Part shown: in pieces, positions 52,169 to 64,000 of the stretch
How positions within the stretch are numbered: the stretch's first letter is position 1
Layout: each line of letters starts with the position of its first letter
Source of the DNA: Bacteroidaceae bacterium
GTDB lineage: Bacteria; Bacteroidota; Bacteroidia; Bacteroidales; Bacteroidaceae
Reading direction: 5' to 3'
Assembly: GCA_017617335.1 (NCBI GenBank)
Contig: JAFZWK010000044.1
Coordinates: 1-64,000 of the forward strand
DNA length: 64,000 nucleotides
Position numbers and translations under genes: made by a program
Notes under the pieces: generated by a model
Told to the model about the DNA's origin: nothing
The model's database searches: none
The model's input: the letters and a program-made list of their open reading frames with translations, nothing else

Positions 52169-52828
52169 ATGAAACGAGTCTTAAGCCTTATTTTTATTAT
52201 AATATCCATTGCGACAACCTCTTTTTCACAAGTTCAATTTGGATACTTGAGCTACAGTGCAGTCATGAAGCAGATGCCGGAATACACACAAGCTCAAAAC
52301 AATATGGCAGCTTTGCGTGCTAAGTATGAGCAGGAGGCACAGCGAGGTGAAGATGAGTTTCAGAAGAAGTTTGTGGAATTCTTGCAAGGTCAGAAAGAAT
52401 TTCCTGCCACTATTCTACAGAAGCGGCAGGCTGAGTTACAGAACCTGATGGACAACGGATTGAGTTTCCGCAATCAGGCTCAAGGATTGTTGGTTGATGC
52501 GGAAAAAGAGGCTATGGGAGAGGTTGAAAAGATTCTCAACAATGCTATTTTAGCTGTAGGAGTAGAGTTGGGATATGCTTTTATCCTAAATATCGACGAG
52601 AATGCATGCCCATTCATTAATCCTGTTATTGGTGTTGATGTTACGAATGCTGTTAAGCGTAAACTGGGTTTGGAAGTTCCCGAAGAACCTACTCCTCAAG
52701 CTGAAATTGTTCCTATTGATGCTCCAAAGGCTGGAACGGATGTGGCTCCTGTACAAGTGGTTCCTGCACAAGAGGCTACACCTACACAAGAAACAGTACC
52801 CACTGAAAATGCTCCAGAGGAACATTGA
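52169..52828 (+). CDS. OmpH/Skp-family periplasmic chaperone, copy 3, with extended tail
   Basis: A 219-residue exported protein. The signal peptide (IFIIISIATTSFSQ) is followed by the Skp start QFGYLSYSAVMKQMPEYTQA and the coiled region to about 120. The strand GYAFILNIDENACPFINP is shared with the other copies. Unlike them it has a tail of about 45 residues rich in proline, glutamate, threonine and valine (about 172-219), probably disordered. Its last 20 bases overlap murI. Divergence from copy 2 suggests a separate client or partner. Confidence 0.85.
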   Translation: MKRVLSLIFIIISIATTSFSQVQFGYLSYSAVMKQMPEYTQAQNNMAALRAKYEQEAQRGEDEFQKKFVEFLQGQKEFPATILQKRQAELQNLMDNGLSFRNQAQGLLVDAEKEAMGEVEKILNNAILAVGVELGYAFILNIDENACPFINPVIGVDVTNAVKRKLGLEVPEEPTPQAEIVPIDAPKAGTDVAPVQVVPAQEATPTQETVPTENAPEEH

Positions 52829-53660
52829 ATTTCCTCAAATTCCAGGCCCCATCGGAGTATTTGATTCTGGTTTTGGTGGCCTCACGGTACTACGACAGAT
52901 TCGTGAACTTATGCCGCAGTATGATTATTTATATCTGGGAGATAACGCCCGAACTCCTTATGGGACACGTTCATTTGAAATTGTCTATAAATTTACGCTT
53001 CAAGCTGTACGCTACCTTTTTCAAATGGGATGCCATCTGGTTATCCTGGGTTGTAATACTGCTTCGGCCAAAGCGTTGCGCAGTATTCAACAAAATGATT
53101 TGTCAAAAATGGATTCAGAACGGCGTGTTTTGGGAGTTATCCGTCCTACGGCAGAATGTATAGGGCACATTACCAAGACTCGACATGTGGGCATTATGGC
53201 TACCCCTGGTACGATTCGCTCATGTACTTATGATATGGAAATAGCTAAACTCTACCCTGATATCATAGTTACGGGTGAAGCTTGTCCCATGTGGGTTCCT
53301 TTAGTTGAGAACTTTGAATTTGATAGTCCAGGAGCAGATTATTTTGTAGAGAAATCTATCAACCAGTTATTAGAACGCGATAAAGAGATAGACAGTATTA
53401 TTTTAGGGTGTACTCATTATCCTCTCTTGCAGAAGAAAATCCTGCGATATACGCCTCAGAATGTACAATTGATTTTTCAGGGAGATTATGTGGCTCATAG
53501 CTTGCAGGACTATCTTCTTCGTCATCCTGAGATGAAAAGCAGGCTTACTCTAGGTGGAACTGTACGCTATCTAACAACAGATCAGCCAGAACAGTTTAAC
53601 CAAAGTGCCAATATATTTATGGGACAACCTATCCAAGCGACCCGAATCATGTTGGAATAA
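52809..53660 (+). CDS. murI: glutamate racemase
   Basis: 283 residues from the ATG at 52809, inside the end of the Skp copy 3 gene; the open frame extends upstream but without family similarity. Catalytic cysteines are in GCNTASAKAL and GCTHYPLL, and the start GVFDSGFGGLTVL is typical. It makes D-glutamate for peptidoglycan. Convergent with the ATP synthase operon, 43 bases apart. Confidence 0.95.
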   Translation: MLQRNIEFPQIPGPIGVFDSGFGGLTVLRQIRELMPQYDYLYLGDNARTPYGTRSFEIVYKFTLQAVRYLFQMGCHLVILGCNTASAKALRSIQQNDLSKMDSERRVLGVIRPTAECIGHITKTRHVGIMATPGTIRSCTYDMEIAKLYPDIIVTGEACPMWVPLVENFEFDSPGADYFVEKSINQLLERDKEIDSIILGCTHYPLLQKKILRYTPQNVQLIFQGDYVAHSLQDYLLRHPEMKSRLTLGGTVRYLTTDQPEQFNQSANIFMGQPIQATRIMLE

Positions 53661-53703
53661 GGGGGATATGGGAACTTTTCTTCTTTTGCTTTTGACCTCA
53701 AAT

Positions 53704-54585
53704 CTATCCCTTTCCACTCATAATATCAATAAGTTCATTCGTAATGCTTTGCTGGCGTGTCTTGTTATAGAGCAAAGTTAGTTCCTGCAACAAGTCACTG
53801 GCATTATCATCAGCCGTTTGCATGGCTAACATACGGGCTGCATGTTCTGCTGTTGCAGCATCCAACAGAATCTCTAACAATCGTGTTCTTTGCAACAGGG
53901 GAACTATGTGTAGATACAGGTCTGTGGGAGAGGGTTCCACAATATAATCTGTCAGACTGCTATATTCGTCATTTCCTACTTCAACTTTGAAAGGGACGAG
54001 TTGATAGGTTTCTACAGTCTGTGTTCCCATTGACTTAAAATGAGGAGCAACTACTTCCACATAATCCAACTGGCCTGACTCATAATTTTCATTGAGAGAT
54101 TTTAACAAATCATTCAAAGGAGCTTGAGTTTCTGGAGTTGGATTCGAAGTGTATTTTTCACCATTCTCAATCAGATTGGAAGAGTATTCTAAACTTAATT
54201 TTGCTAATTCACGGGCCACTTTCCTACCAATGGGAACGACGTTCACCTCAGCACCTTTGTTTTGATATTCCTGAATACGAGCCTTCAGTGCTTTGAACAA
54301 GTTTGTGTTGAAAACTCCACATAATCCATTGTTGCTACTAATAGCTATCAGTGTCACGTGTTTCAAAGGGCGTTTTTCAGTTTTAGGCACTATGTTTTTG
54401 CTTTGCATCATGGCTTGAAGATGAACCAAAATGGTGGTCAATTCATGAGCATACGTTGTCACTTGTGCTGCACGTCCTTGGGCGCGACGTAACTTGGCTG
54501 TAGCAACCATACGCATAGCCGAAGTGATTTTCTGCGTATTTCGTATTGAATTGATTCTTCCTTTTATCTCTTTCAGCGAAGCCAT
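53704..54585 (-). CDS. atpG: ATP synthase subunit gamma
   Basis: A 293-residue central-stalk subunit. The N-terminal helix LKEIKGRINSIRNTQKITSA and the C-terminal helix with ASDLLQELTLLYNKTRQQSI are typical; these two helices form the rotating coiled coil inside the alpha/beta ring. Last gene of the operon, 12 bases after atpA. Confidence 0.96.
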   Translation of the reverse strand: MASLKEIKGRINSIRNTQKITSAMRMVATAKLRRAQGRAAQVTTYAHELTTILVHLQAMMQSKNIVPKTEKRPLKHVTLIAISSNNGLCGVFNTNLFKALKARIQEYQNKGAEVNVVPIGRKVARELAKLSLEYSSNLIENGEKYTSNPTPETQAPLNDLLKSLNENYESGQLDYVEVVAPHFKSMGTQTVETYQLVPFKVEVGNDEYSSLTDYIVEPSPTDLYLHIVPLLQRTRLLEILLDAATAEHAARMLAMQTADDNASDLLQELTLLYNKTRQQSITNELIDIMSGKG

Positions 54586-54597
54586 TCCTTTTCCTAT

Positions 54598-56172
54598 TTA
54601 GAAAAATGTTTCTTTAGCAACTTTCTCCAAAGCATTGATTACTTCATCCGTTAGATTCCCTGCTTTCAAAGGATCTAACACGTCTTCCTTATGATTTAGA
54701 CGTAAATTCTCCAGATACTGAGACTCCCATGTCTGAATTGATTCTAAAGGTATCTCCTTGAGCAATCCGTGAACTCCACAGTATAGAATGGCAATTTGCT
54801 CTTCTACGGGCATAGGACTATACTGAGGTTGAATCAGCAATCGGCTGTTTTTCCTTCCCTTATCAATAGTAAAAGCAGTTACAGCATCCATGTCACTTCC
54901 AAATTTGGCAAAGCCCTCCAATTCGCGGTACTGTGCTTGGTCAATCTTCAGTGTGCCAGCTACTTTCTTCATGCCCTTCAATTGAGCATTACCACCAACA
55001 CGACTCACACTGATGCCTACATTGATGGCAGGACGTACACCTTGGTTAAACAAATCAGTTTCAAGAAAAATTTGACCATCGGTGATAGAGATTACATTGG
55101 TTGGAATATATGCACTAACGTCACCAGCTTGAGTCTCAATGATAGGTAAGGCTGTTAATGAACCACCACCCTTTACTATTTCCCGCATACTCTCAGGCAA
55201 GTCATTCATTTGACGAGCAACTTCCTCCTGATTGATAATTTTGGCTGCACGTTCCAAAAGACGGCTATGTAGATAAAATATGTCACCAGGATATGCCTCA
55301 CGGCCACTGGGACGACGCAGGATTAGACTTACCTCACGATAAGCTACAGCTTGCTTCGATAAGTCATCATAGACAACTAAGGCATGTCGACCTGAATCGC
55401 GGAAATATTCTCCGATAGCTGCGCCTGCAAAGGGAGCATAGTATTGAACAGCAGCAGGACTACTGGCATTGGCACTAACGACAATCGTGTAGTCCATAGC
55501 ACCTTTTTCTTTCAGTGTCTGTACCAAACTTGCCACAGTACTACCTTTCTGTCCGATGGCGACATAAATACAATAGACGGGATCTCCTGCCAAATAATTG
55601 GAGCGTTGATTAATGATAGTATCAATGGCAATAGCAGTCTTTCCAGTTTGACGGTCGCCAATGATAAGCTCACGTTGCCCTCGTCCGATGGGAATCATGG
55701 CATCTATAGCCTTGAGTCCAGTCTGCAAAGGTTCGTTCACAGGTTGCCTATAGATAACACCTGGAGCCTTGCGCTCTAAAGGCATTTGATATTTCTTGCC
55801 TCCTATTTCACCTTGACCATCCAAAGGATTTCCCATAGGGTCGATGACACGACCAATCATCTCTTCGCTCACATTGATGCTGGCAATTCGACCAGTACGT
55901 CTTACCGTGTCTCCTTCCTCCACGTTGTCTGTTGGCCCCAGTAAGACAGCACCCACGTTGTCCTCCTCCAGATTCATCACGATGGCTTCCATTCCATCGT
56001 CGAAAATCAGCAACTCACTGGCTTCAGCATTCTGCAATCCATAAATTCGGGCAACACCATCACTCACCTGGAGGACAGTACCCACTTCTTCTACACGAGA
56101 GTGAGTATCCATTCCCTCAAGTTGCTGACGCAAGACCGAAGTCACTTCACTTACCTTTATCTGTTCACTCAT
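54598..56172 (-). CDS. atpA: ATP synthase subunit alpha
   Basis: A 524-residue F1 subunit. The nucleotide-binding P-loop GDRQTGKTA (near 170-178), [16 protein letters not shown] and the conserved arginine region [11 protein letters not shown] are intact. It forms the non-catalytic sites of the hexamer. Confidence 0.98.
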   Translation of the reverse strand: MSEQIKVSEVTSVLRQQLEGMDTHSRVEEVGTVLQVSDGVARIYGLQNAEASELLIFDDGMEAIVMNLEEDNVGAVLLGPTDNVEEGDTVRRTGRIASINVSEEMIGRVIDPMGNPLDGQGEIGGKKYQMPLERKAPGVIYRQPVNEPLQTGLKAIDAMIPIGRGQRELIIGDRQTGKTAIAIDTIINQRSNYLAGDPVYCIYVAIGQKGSTVASLVQTLKEKGAMDYTIVVSANASSPAAVQYYAPFAGAAIGEYFRDSGRHALVVYDDLSKQAVAYREVSLILRRPSGREAYPGDIFYLHSRLLERAAKIINQEEVARQMNDLPESMREIVKGGGSLTALPIIETQAGDVSAYIPTNVISITDGQIFLETDLFNQGVRPAINVGISVSRVGGNAQLKGMKKVAGTLKIDQAQYRELEGFAKFGSDMDAVTAFTIDKGRKNSRLLIQPQYSPMPVEEQIAILYCGVHGLLKEIPLESIQTWESQYLENLRLNHKEDVLDPLKAGNLTDEVINALEKVAKETFF

Positions 56173-56208
56173 TTGTTTCTATTAATAAATCATCAAAATG
56201 CAAGCTTC

Positions 56209-56745
56209 TCAATTTTCCATCAGCTCACGTCGAATATCTTCCAACTTGCGTTTATAACTGGCATCAATACGCTTGTCTCCAATGCGGAGTCGAAAGCCGC
56301 CAATAAGTTCAGGAAGTACCTTGTAGTGGCATTCCACCTCACTTTTCAGCATGGTGTTCAATTGCATGACAATTTTTTCCCGTGTCTCATCACTTATGGG
56401 GGCAGCACTCTCCACCGTCACACTGACGATGCCTTGAGCACGGCGATACATATCAGTATAGACAGGTACAATCCAAATTAATTTATTCGCTCTGCGATGA
56501 CTGAGTACCAGATTGACAAAGGATTCATAGAGAGGAGAATTGTTCGCACCACCTGCCGTCAACAAGAGTTCCCGCTTTGTTTCGTTTGTGGTTGTTGGAT
56601 TTTCCAATGCTTCTCGCAGTTCAGGCATAGACAAGAGACATCCTCTGAGCAGGATCATTTTCTCATAAACCTGACGCTGCTCTGCTACTGGACGTTCCTT
56701 AGCGGATTCCCAAAGTGCTCTGGCGTATCGTGTGGAAATACTCAT
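56209..56745 (-). CDS. atpH: ATP synthase subunit delta
   Basis: A 178-residue peripheral-stalk subunit (OSCP type). The N-terminal helical bundle begins STRYARALWESAKERP, and the C-terminal GGFRLRIGDKRIDASYKRKL is characteristic. It lies between atpF and atpA. Confidence 0.93.
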   Translation of the reverse strand: MSISTRYARALWESAKERPVAEQRQVYEKMILLRGCLLSMPELREALENPTTTNETKRELLLTAGGANNSPLYESFVNLVLSHRRANKLIWIVPVYTDMYRRAQGIVSVTVESAAPISDETREKIVMQLNTMLKSEVECHYKVLPELIGGFRLRIGDKRIDASYKRKLEDIRRELMEN

Positions 56746-56763
56746 CCTCGCTTTCCTGTAATT

Positions 56764-57258
56764 CTATCCTTTCTCCAAGTCCTCTAATTGATTCTCAATG
56801 CTTTGTCGTTGAGCTGTCTCATCACGCAATTCGCTCTGCATTACCTTCTTGGCCATCTCAATAGCAAGGTCAGCTGTTTCCTTTCGAATTTGACGAAGAG
56901 ACTGTCGACGTTGCTCCTCAATGTCAGCTTTGGTTTGCTCCATCTGCTTACGGGTCAATTCGTTGGCCTGCTCTTGAGCCTCAGCCAGAATGCGTTGCTT
57001 CTGTTTGGCTGCATCTTTCAGAATCGTTTGCTTTTCGACCTGTGCTTGAGCCACCAGCATGTCAGTCTCTACCTTGATGTTGTCCAATCGCTCATTTGCC
57101 TCGTGTGCGTTCTGCAGAGACTGGTCAATGTAACTTTTACGGTCATTCACCGCCTTCACAATGACAGGGAATCCCCACTTGGTCAGCACCACAAATACGA
57201 TGCCGAAAGCTATCACCATCCAAAAGAGGAGTCCAAAGTCAGGTGTAAACAGGGACAT
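56764..57258 (-). CDS. atpF: ATP synthase subunit b
   Basis: A 164-residue stator subunit with one N-terminal membrane span ([19 protein letters not shown], about 8-26) and a long charged helix that dimerises and holds delta/alpha. The start overlaps the atpE stop (TAATG). Confidence 0.94.
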   Translation of the reverse strand: MSLFTPDFGLLFWMVIAFGIVFVVLTKWGFPVIVKAVNDRKSYIDQSLQNAHEANERLDNIKVETDMLVAQAQVEKQTILKDAAKQKQRILAEAQEQANELTRKQMEQTKADIEEQRRQSLRQIRKETADLAIEMAKKVMQSELRDETAQRQSIENQLEDLEKG

Positions 57259-57503
57259 TACTTACCGATTGCGTTCATACATACGACAACTGCAAACAAG
57301 CTGACACCTTCTATGAGAGCGCCCAAAATGATAGCTGCCAACTGTATTTTACCACTTGCCTGAGGTTGACGTGCAATAGCCTCCATAGCAGCCTTGCCGA
57401 TAATACCAATACCGAAAGCTGCACCAATCACTGAAATACCTGCTCCAATGGCAGCCAAATCAATCCCATGACCCACTGCCTGCATTAAACTTAGTCCTAA
57501 CAT
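57258..57503 (-). CDS. atpE: ATP synthase subunit c
   Basis: An 81-residue two-helix ring subunit. The loop [10 protein letters not shown] joins the helices; the ion-binding glutamate is in [10 protein letters not shown] (near 63). The glutamine in helix 1 and the ES/ET pair in helix 2 that mark sodium-binding c-subunits are absent, so a proton-driven enzyme is expected. Confidence 0.96.
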   Translation of the reverse strand: MLGLSLMQAVGHGIDLAAIGAGISVIGAAFGIGIIGKAAMEAIARQPQASGKIQLAAIILGALIEGVSLFAVVVCMNAIGK

Positions 57504-57549
57504 AACTTCTTGTTTTTATTCTATTTGTTTTTGTTTGTCAATTCACTAT

Positions 57550-58524
57550 TTATGTCTCTTCAATCTCTGATTCCTCCTCACTTCCGACTTGTGCTTGACT
57601 GATGTAACTGGCACTCATCGTGGTAAACACGAAAGCTTGCAGGAAAGCCACCAGAAGTTCCATCATGTTCATGAAGACCGCAAACAGCAATGCTACAACA
57701 GTCATGCTGCGATGCATGGTGACTCCCATAGACACACTGGTAAATATCATGCAGATCAAGCTCAATATGATGGTGTGACCTGCGAAGATGTTTGCCAGCA
57801 ATCGGATGGTGAGAGAGAATGGTTTGGTAAACAATCCCACGATTTCTATCACTTGCATCAATGGGATGGGGAACTTCAGGAACCAAGGCACATTCGGCCA
57901 TAGGATATCTTTCCAATAATGTTTTGTACCTGTCAGATTCACTATCAGGAAAGTTGTTGCGGCCAGAGTCACAGTAACTGCGATGTTTCCAGTCAGATTC
58001 ATGCCAAAAGGAAAAACAGGAATCAATCCAACCAAATTACACATCAGGATGAAGAAGAAGGCGGTTAACAGATAAGGTGCAAACCGTACGCTGTTGCGGC
58101 CACCAATCACGCTGTCCACCACGTTGTCATAGAGGTAACACACCACCAATTCTATCAGTCCAACAAATCCCCTGGGAGCTTGCAAAGGATGTTTCTTGTA
58201 CCAATTGGCACAATAGAGAATCAATGCAATGGTAATGAAGCTAACCATGAAAAGCCCACAAACGTTCTTCGTGATACTGATATCCAACGGACGGCTCTCG
58301 CTACCATTAGCGTCTATCTCAGTTATCTTGCCTTTCTCGTTGTAGTGTAAACCTTCGTATGTTTGTCCTTCCGCCAGATGAGATGAAGAAAACGCATGCC
58401 ACCCTGTATTTTTGCTCCATACCAGAATGGGCAGGTGCAATTCGATGGGATGACCGTTCCACGTGACAATGTGCCAATCGTGTGAATCGCCTATGTGTTC
58501 GCTTATAATCTCTTCTGTATTCAT
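57550..58524 (-). CDS. atpB: ATP synthase subunit a
   Basis: 324 residues from the ATG at 58524, which overlaps the atpC stop (TGATG). A soluble N-terminal extension of about 90 residues, common in Bacteroidetes, precedes the membrane part. The essential arginine is in FSLTIRLLANIFAGH, and the last helix region FMNMMELLVAFLQAFVFT is complete. Confidence 0.95.
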   Translation of the reverse strand: MNTEEIISEHIGDSHDWHIVTWNGHPIELHLPILVWSKNTGWHAFSSSHLAEGQTYEGLHYNEKGKITEIDANGSESRPLDISITKNVCGLFMVSFITIALILYCANWYKKHPLQAPRGFVGLIELVVCYLYDNVVDSVIGGRNSVRFAPYLLTAFFFILMCNLVGLIPVFPFGMNLTGNIAVTVTLAATTFLIVNLTGTKHYWKDILWPNVPWFLKFPIPLMQVIEIVGLFTKPFSLTIRLLANIFAGHTIILSLICMIFTSVSMGVTMHRSMTVVALLFAVFMNMMELLVAFLQAFVFTTMSASYISQAQVGSEEESEIEET

Positions 58525-58748
58525 CAACAGAGTACCGTTACTTCGTTGTTCTCCACTCGGGCTATTCCATCATTGATAGGGAACTCCTGGCTATCCACCT
58601 TGACAACGCCCTTATCCAGAGCTGCCAATAAGGGAGCATGGTCTTGCAGCACTTGCATGCGTCCCTGCACGGAGGGCAGTTCCACGCTTTGTTGGGCCTC
58701 GCCCTCAAAGACGACTCCTGATGCCATGATGATTTTTACCCTTATCAT
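58524..58748 (-). CDS. atpC: ATP synthase subunit epsilon, short form
   Basis: Only 74 residues: the N-terminal beta-sandwich (MIRVKIIMASGVVFEGEAQQ, then LPSVQGRMQVLQDHAPLLAA) is complete, but the C-terminal helical hairpin that inhibits ATP hydrolysis in E. coli and Bacillus is missing. Short forms are known in this order. The gene is 13 bases after atpD. Confidence 0.93.
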   Translation of the reverse strand: MIRVKIIMASGVVFEGEAQQSVELPSVQGRMQVLQDHAPLLAALDKGVVKVDSQEFPINDGIARVENNEVTVLC

Positions 58749-58761
58749 ATTCTCTTAATCT

Positions 58762-61716
<2,955 letters not shown>

Positions 61717-61732
<16 letters not shown>

Positions 61733-62589
61733 GATCTTTTCTTGATGGCTGCGACTTGTTCCAGCGTGTAACGGTGCTGGAGGTCAGTAAAGTAATGAGG
61801 ATGAGAGACACGTTTCTCCTCAGGTGGAAGGGTCATGTAGTCCCCATAGAGAAGAGTCAGGTAGGCATCATAGTCGCGAGGAACAACGACGGTGGTTGAC
61901 TCGAAGGGCAGTTCGATAACATCACGGAACCATTGAGTCTGGAAAACTCGTCCCTCCCATTGAGTCACGCAGACACATTTGTCTCCACTTCCTCCCACAT
62001 ATTTTTTTTCGAAATCAAGGAAAGCCTGGAGATAACGTTGGGGATTTCTTTTTCGCCATAAGTTGAGGATTCGAAGTCCTGTTCCATGAATGTCACCACG
62101 AAAAAGACATCGGAAGAGGGAACCCAACGAGTAGTGGCTTAAGGCGTTGATGTACTTGTCGAAATAATAATGACTGCGATACTGGCGGGCGGTGATTATC
62201 TCATCAGGTTCATTGAACTCATCCAAAGGGAAGATATCTATGTAAACACCCATGATGAAAGGAAGATGCTCGAATTCCCAAATGGTGGAATTGCAGTCAG
62301 AAATCTTTGCGAAAGGCATGTAGTAGCCTTCATCAGCCACAGAAATAATCTCGTATCCCTTTGAGCGCAACTCATCGCCCATCATCAGAAGACGGTTATA
62401 ATCAGCACGAGACATGTAGATGTCGATGTCATCATCCCAAGGGATAAACCCTTGATGGCGTACAGCCCCCAAGACGGTTCCACCGCAACCCACGTACTTC
62501 ATGCCGTGTTTGCTGAGAAAGTCCTTTGTGAAAAGGAAGGTCTCAAGCAGCTTGGTTTTTAAGGGATCCTGATGCGATGCTGGATTCAT
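61717..62589 (-). CDS. LicD family nucleotidyl/phospho-transferase
   Basis: A 290-residue protein of the LicD/fukutin family. The metal-binding motif WDDDID (51-56) follows GAVRHQGFIP, and a second region (PFAKISDCNS) matches the family. LicD proteins transfer phosphocholine or other CDP-activated alcohols to glycans. In its operon it follows an asparagine-synthase-like gene and a cytidylyltransferase gene, which would supply a CDP-activated donor. Overlaps the convergent lipoprotein gene. Confidence 0.88.
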
Positions 62590-62619
62590 GCGATATGTAC
62601 TCCCAAAAGCAGTTTCTTC

Positions 62620-63675
62620 TTAATCAAACATATCCAAGAAGAGCTGGGCGCACCACAGCTGCCACTTCTGGTTGCCAGTCAACTGAGACATGGGGATGTC
62701 CTTGCGGAACTCAGGACGGGTTGGCCCCTCCCAATTACGGAAAATGGCATCCACAGGACGAGGCATTGGAATCTTGAAAGGAATCTCCAGTTCAGGATAT
62801 TTAATGGCATACAAACCACGCACCAGATACTTGGGCTCACCGTTGCGTACACGCTGCATGTCTAAGGGATCAGCCATGATAAGGCGCACGTATGGGTCAT
62901 AATAAGGTAGATCAGCTGCGTGGAAAGCATTCAGATAAGAACCTGAACTCTCTATCGAGAACACCTCATCCATGAAACGCATGTAATCGATGTCGTTCTC
63001 GCCCTGACGATATTGCTCATAGAGAGCATCCTTTGCCTCAGGAACAGGGTGGGAGAGGACAAGTGAAGGTTCAAGGAACGTATAACGGCGAACGAAACCA
63101 TCATACGTCCATTCAGGAGTAATGAGTTTATCCATTCCGCCAAAGATAAGGTCTGCGCTCTCGCCTACCAGCATCATTTCCACTCCATCCTTCTTTGCCT
63201 GGATAGCAGCCTTGTAGATCTGAGGTTCGATGGAATGAACGGGAGCCCACTTGGAAGCCATCACGATGGGAGTGAAATGAGTGTAATCCTCGAAAGTGAT
63301 ATTGACGAGATGATGCTGCAGGCCAAACTTGGCACAATACTTCTTGGCACGCTCCAGGTCTGCATCGAAGACACCCGTATCAGAAACGAAAGTATAGGCA
63401 TGACTTCCTGGACGAAGGTAGGCAGCCAGGTTGCCGCTGTCCATCCCGCCTGAGAGCAAGATGCCGATATTGTCATATAGCTTGTAAAGTTCATCCACCT
63501 GAAGCTGAATCATGCGGTCGATATCCTCTGATGTATGCACAGGAATGCGCTCATCTTCAGGGATAGCCTCGTAGTTGTGATGAGAAAAACCAGGATAGAA
63601 ATCAGTTCCGTCGCGCCAGATGTAACGGAAAGCCATATAGGAATTCAAGCAAAAATCCTTGTCATAACATGCCAT
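62620..63675 (-). CDS. asparagine-synthase-like amidotransferase domain protein without glutaminase
   Basis: A 351-residue protein with the PP-loop SGGMDS (75-80) of the asparagine synthase synthetase domain, and a later GESADLIFGG. The N-terminal glutaminase domain (which begins with Cys2) is absent; the first 70 residues are unrelated to it. Such stand-alone forms adenylate a carboxylate and join it to an amine, in cell-wall or sugar modification. The placement between a cytidylyltransferase and a LicD protein suggests it tailors a glycan or its substituent. Substrate unknown. Confidence 0.8.
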   Translation of the reverse strand: MACYDKDFCLNSYMAFRYIWRDGTDFYPGFSHHNYEAIPEDERIPVHTSEDIDRMIQLQVDELYKLYDNIGILLSGGMDSGNLAAYLRPGSHAYTFVSDTGVFDADLERAKKYCAKFGLQHHLVNITFEDYTHFTPIVMASKWAPVHSIEPQIYKAAIQAKKDGVEMMLVGESADLIFGGMDKLITPEWTYDGFVRRYTFLEPSLVLSHPVPEAKDALYEQYRQGENDIDYMRFMDEVFSIESSGSYLNAFHAADLPYYDPYVRLIMADPLDMQRVRNGEPKYLVRGLYAIKYPELEIPFKIPMPRPVDAIFRNWEGPTRPEFRKDIPMSQLTGNQKWQLWCAQLFLDMFD

Positions 63676-63728
63676 AACGAATAGAATATGAATAGGTTAG
63701 AAAATGGGTTGATAACTCTCTGCGGATA

Positions 63729-64000
63729 CTAATCTTTGTCTCGCACAATGTGCAGGGCCTCGTTGATCTTCGTTGACGATACGCCATGTGTATAAGGGAA
63801 ATAAACGATGCGGATACCAGCCTCGCGGAACTCCTTCTCGTACTCCTCCCACTTTTCCGTCCCGTACCAGTCATCTCCTACGAAAAGGATTGTTGCCCCC
63901 AGCTTCTTGCACATGGTCAGTTTGTCCATATCATATTGAGGCACAGCAGCATCCACGCACTTGATGTTGCGGATGATCTCGATGCGGTCAGAAAAAGGAA
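63729..64000 (-). CDS. glycerol-3-phosphate/choline cytidylyltransferase-like protein, partial
   Basis: The C-terminal 89 codons of a gene whose start lies beyond the window. The frame reads RIEIIRNIKCVDAAVPQYDM (near the edge), then FVGDDWYGTEKW and TKINEALHI, the TagD/GCT pattern of the nucleotidyltransferase family: R-x-E-x-x, GDDW, and the ISSTKI-like motif, here VSSTKI. It would make CDP-glycerol, CDP-choline or a related CDP-alcohol. First of a three-gene run with the asparagine-synthase-like and LicD genes. Confidence 0.88.
   Translation of the reverse strand, partial: PFSDRIEIIRNIKCVDAAVPQYDMDKLTMCKKLGATILFVGDDWYGTEKWEEYEKEFREAGIRIVYFPYTHGVSSTKINEALHIVRDKD

Noticed and set aside
62620..63675. 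Full asparagine synthetase (asnB)
   Set aside because: The N-terminal glutaminase domain with Cys2 is missing; only the synthetase-type PP-loop domain is present.

Overview
The window is chromosomal DNA from a member of the Bacteroidales, most likely Prevotella or a close relative. Three things point there: the promoters have the Bacteroidetes form (TTTG, 19-20 bases, TAnnTTTG); the protein families are typical of the order (short FecR-like anti-sigma with a DUF4974-type C-terminus, STN/carboxypeptidase-regulatory protein, BspA-type domains, DUF4292, DUF6242, DUF6089, GH127/GH51 and GH36 enzymes, serine-type sulfatase, sialidase); and the ATP synthase operon has the Bacteroides order D-C-B-E-F-H-A-G. 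No rRNA, complete insertion sequence, prophage or CRISPR array is visible. The only RNA gene I can support is one tRNA-Leu.

Layout. 0.3-4.2 kb: an ECF sigma / anti-sigma / STN-protein module. An upstream gene shares two C-terminal domains with the STN protein and carries almost the same ECF-type promoter as the sigma gene. 4.2-12.5 kb: a same-strand run of envelope and nucleotide genes (glycine-lipid acyltransferases, dGTPase, dUTPase, TPR protein, DUF4292 lipoprotein, EnvC-like amidase activator). 12.6-22 kb: argE and an acyl-CoA synthetase from divergent promoters, prfB without its usual frameshift, a 47-residue membrane protein, a CYTH protein, VanZ, two tandem Na+-symporters and a ComEA-like helix-hairpin-helix protein. 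22-32 kb: GH36 alpha-galactosidase, a ParA/partner pair beside a very AT-rich stretch, gdhA, and a 1400-residue GH127-GH51 arabinofuranosidase fusion. 32-39 kb: small exported proteins, a copper chaperone plus a CopA-type ATPase that appears to lack its nucleotide-binding domain, a sialidase and a sulfatase meeting tail to tail. 39-45 kb: tRNA-Leu, a gene-free stretch with a striking nested palindrome and an orphan promoter, then prmC-recX-pyrE-START-argH-lipoprotein on the minus strand, and ribD divergent. 45-53.7 kb: an outer-membrane biogenesis run (DUF6242, DUF6089, uppS, bamA, three Skp/OmpH paralogues, murI). 53.7-60.3 kb: the complete F1Fo ATP synthase operon. 60.4-64 kb: a lipoprotein and a cytidylyltransferase / asparagine-synthase-like / LicD cluster, cut by the window edge.

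The most unusual non-coding signal is a family of four short arrays (about 12.6, 17.4, 32.8 and 39.6 kb). Each is made of dyad-symmetric units centred on CAACRYGTTG, spaced at exactly 22 bases, and each lies beyond the 3' end of at least one gene. They do not fit CRISPR, coding DNA or simple terminators, and I do not recognise them as a described family.
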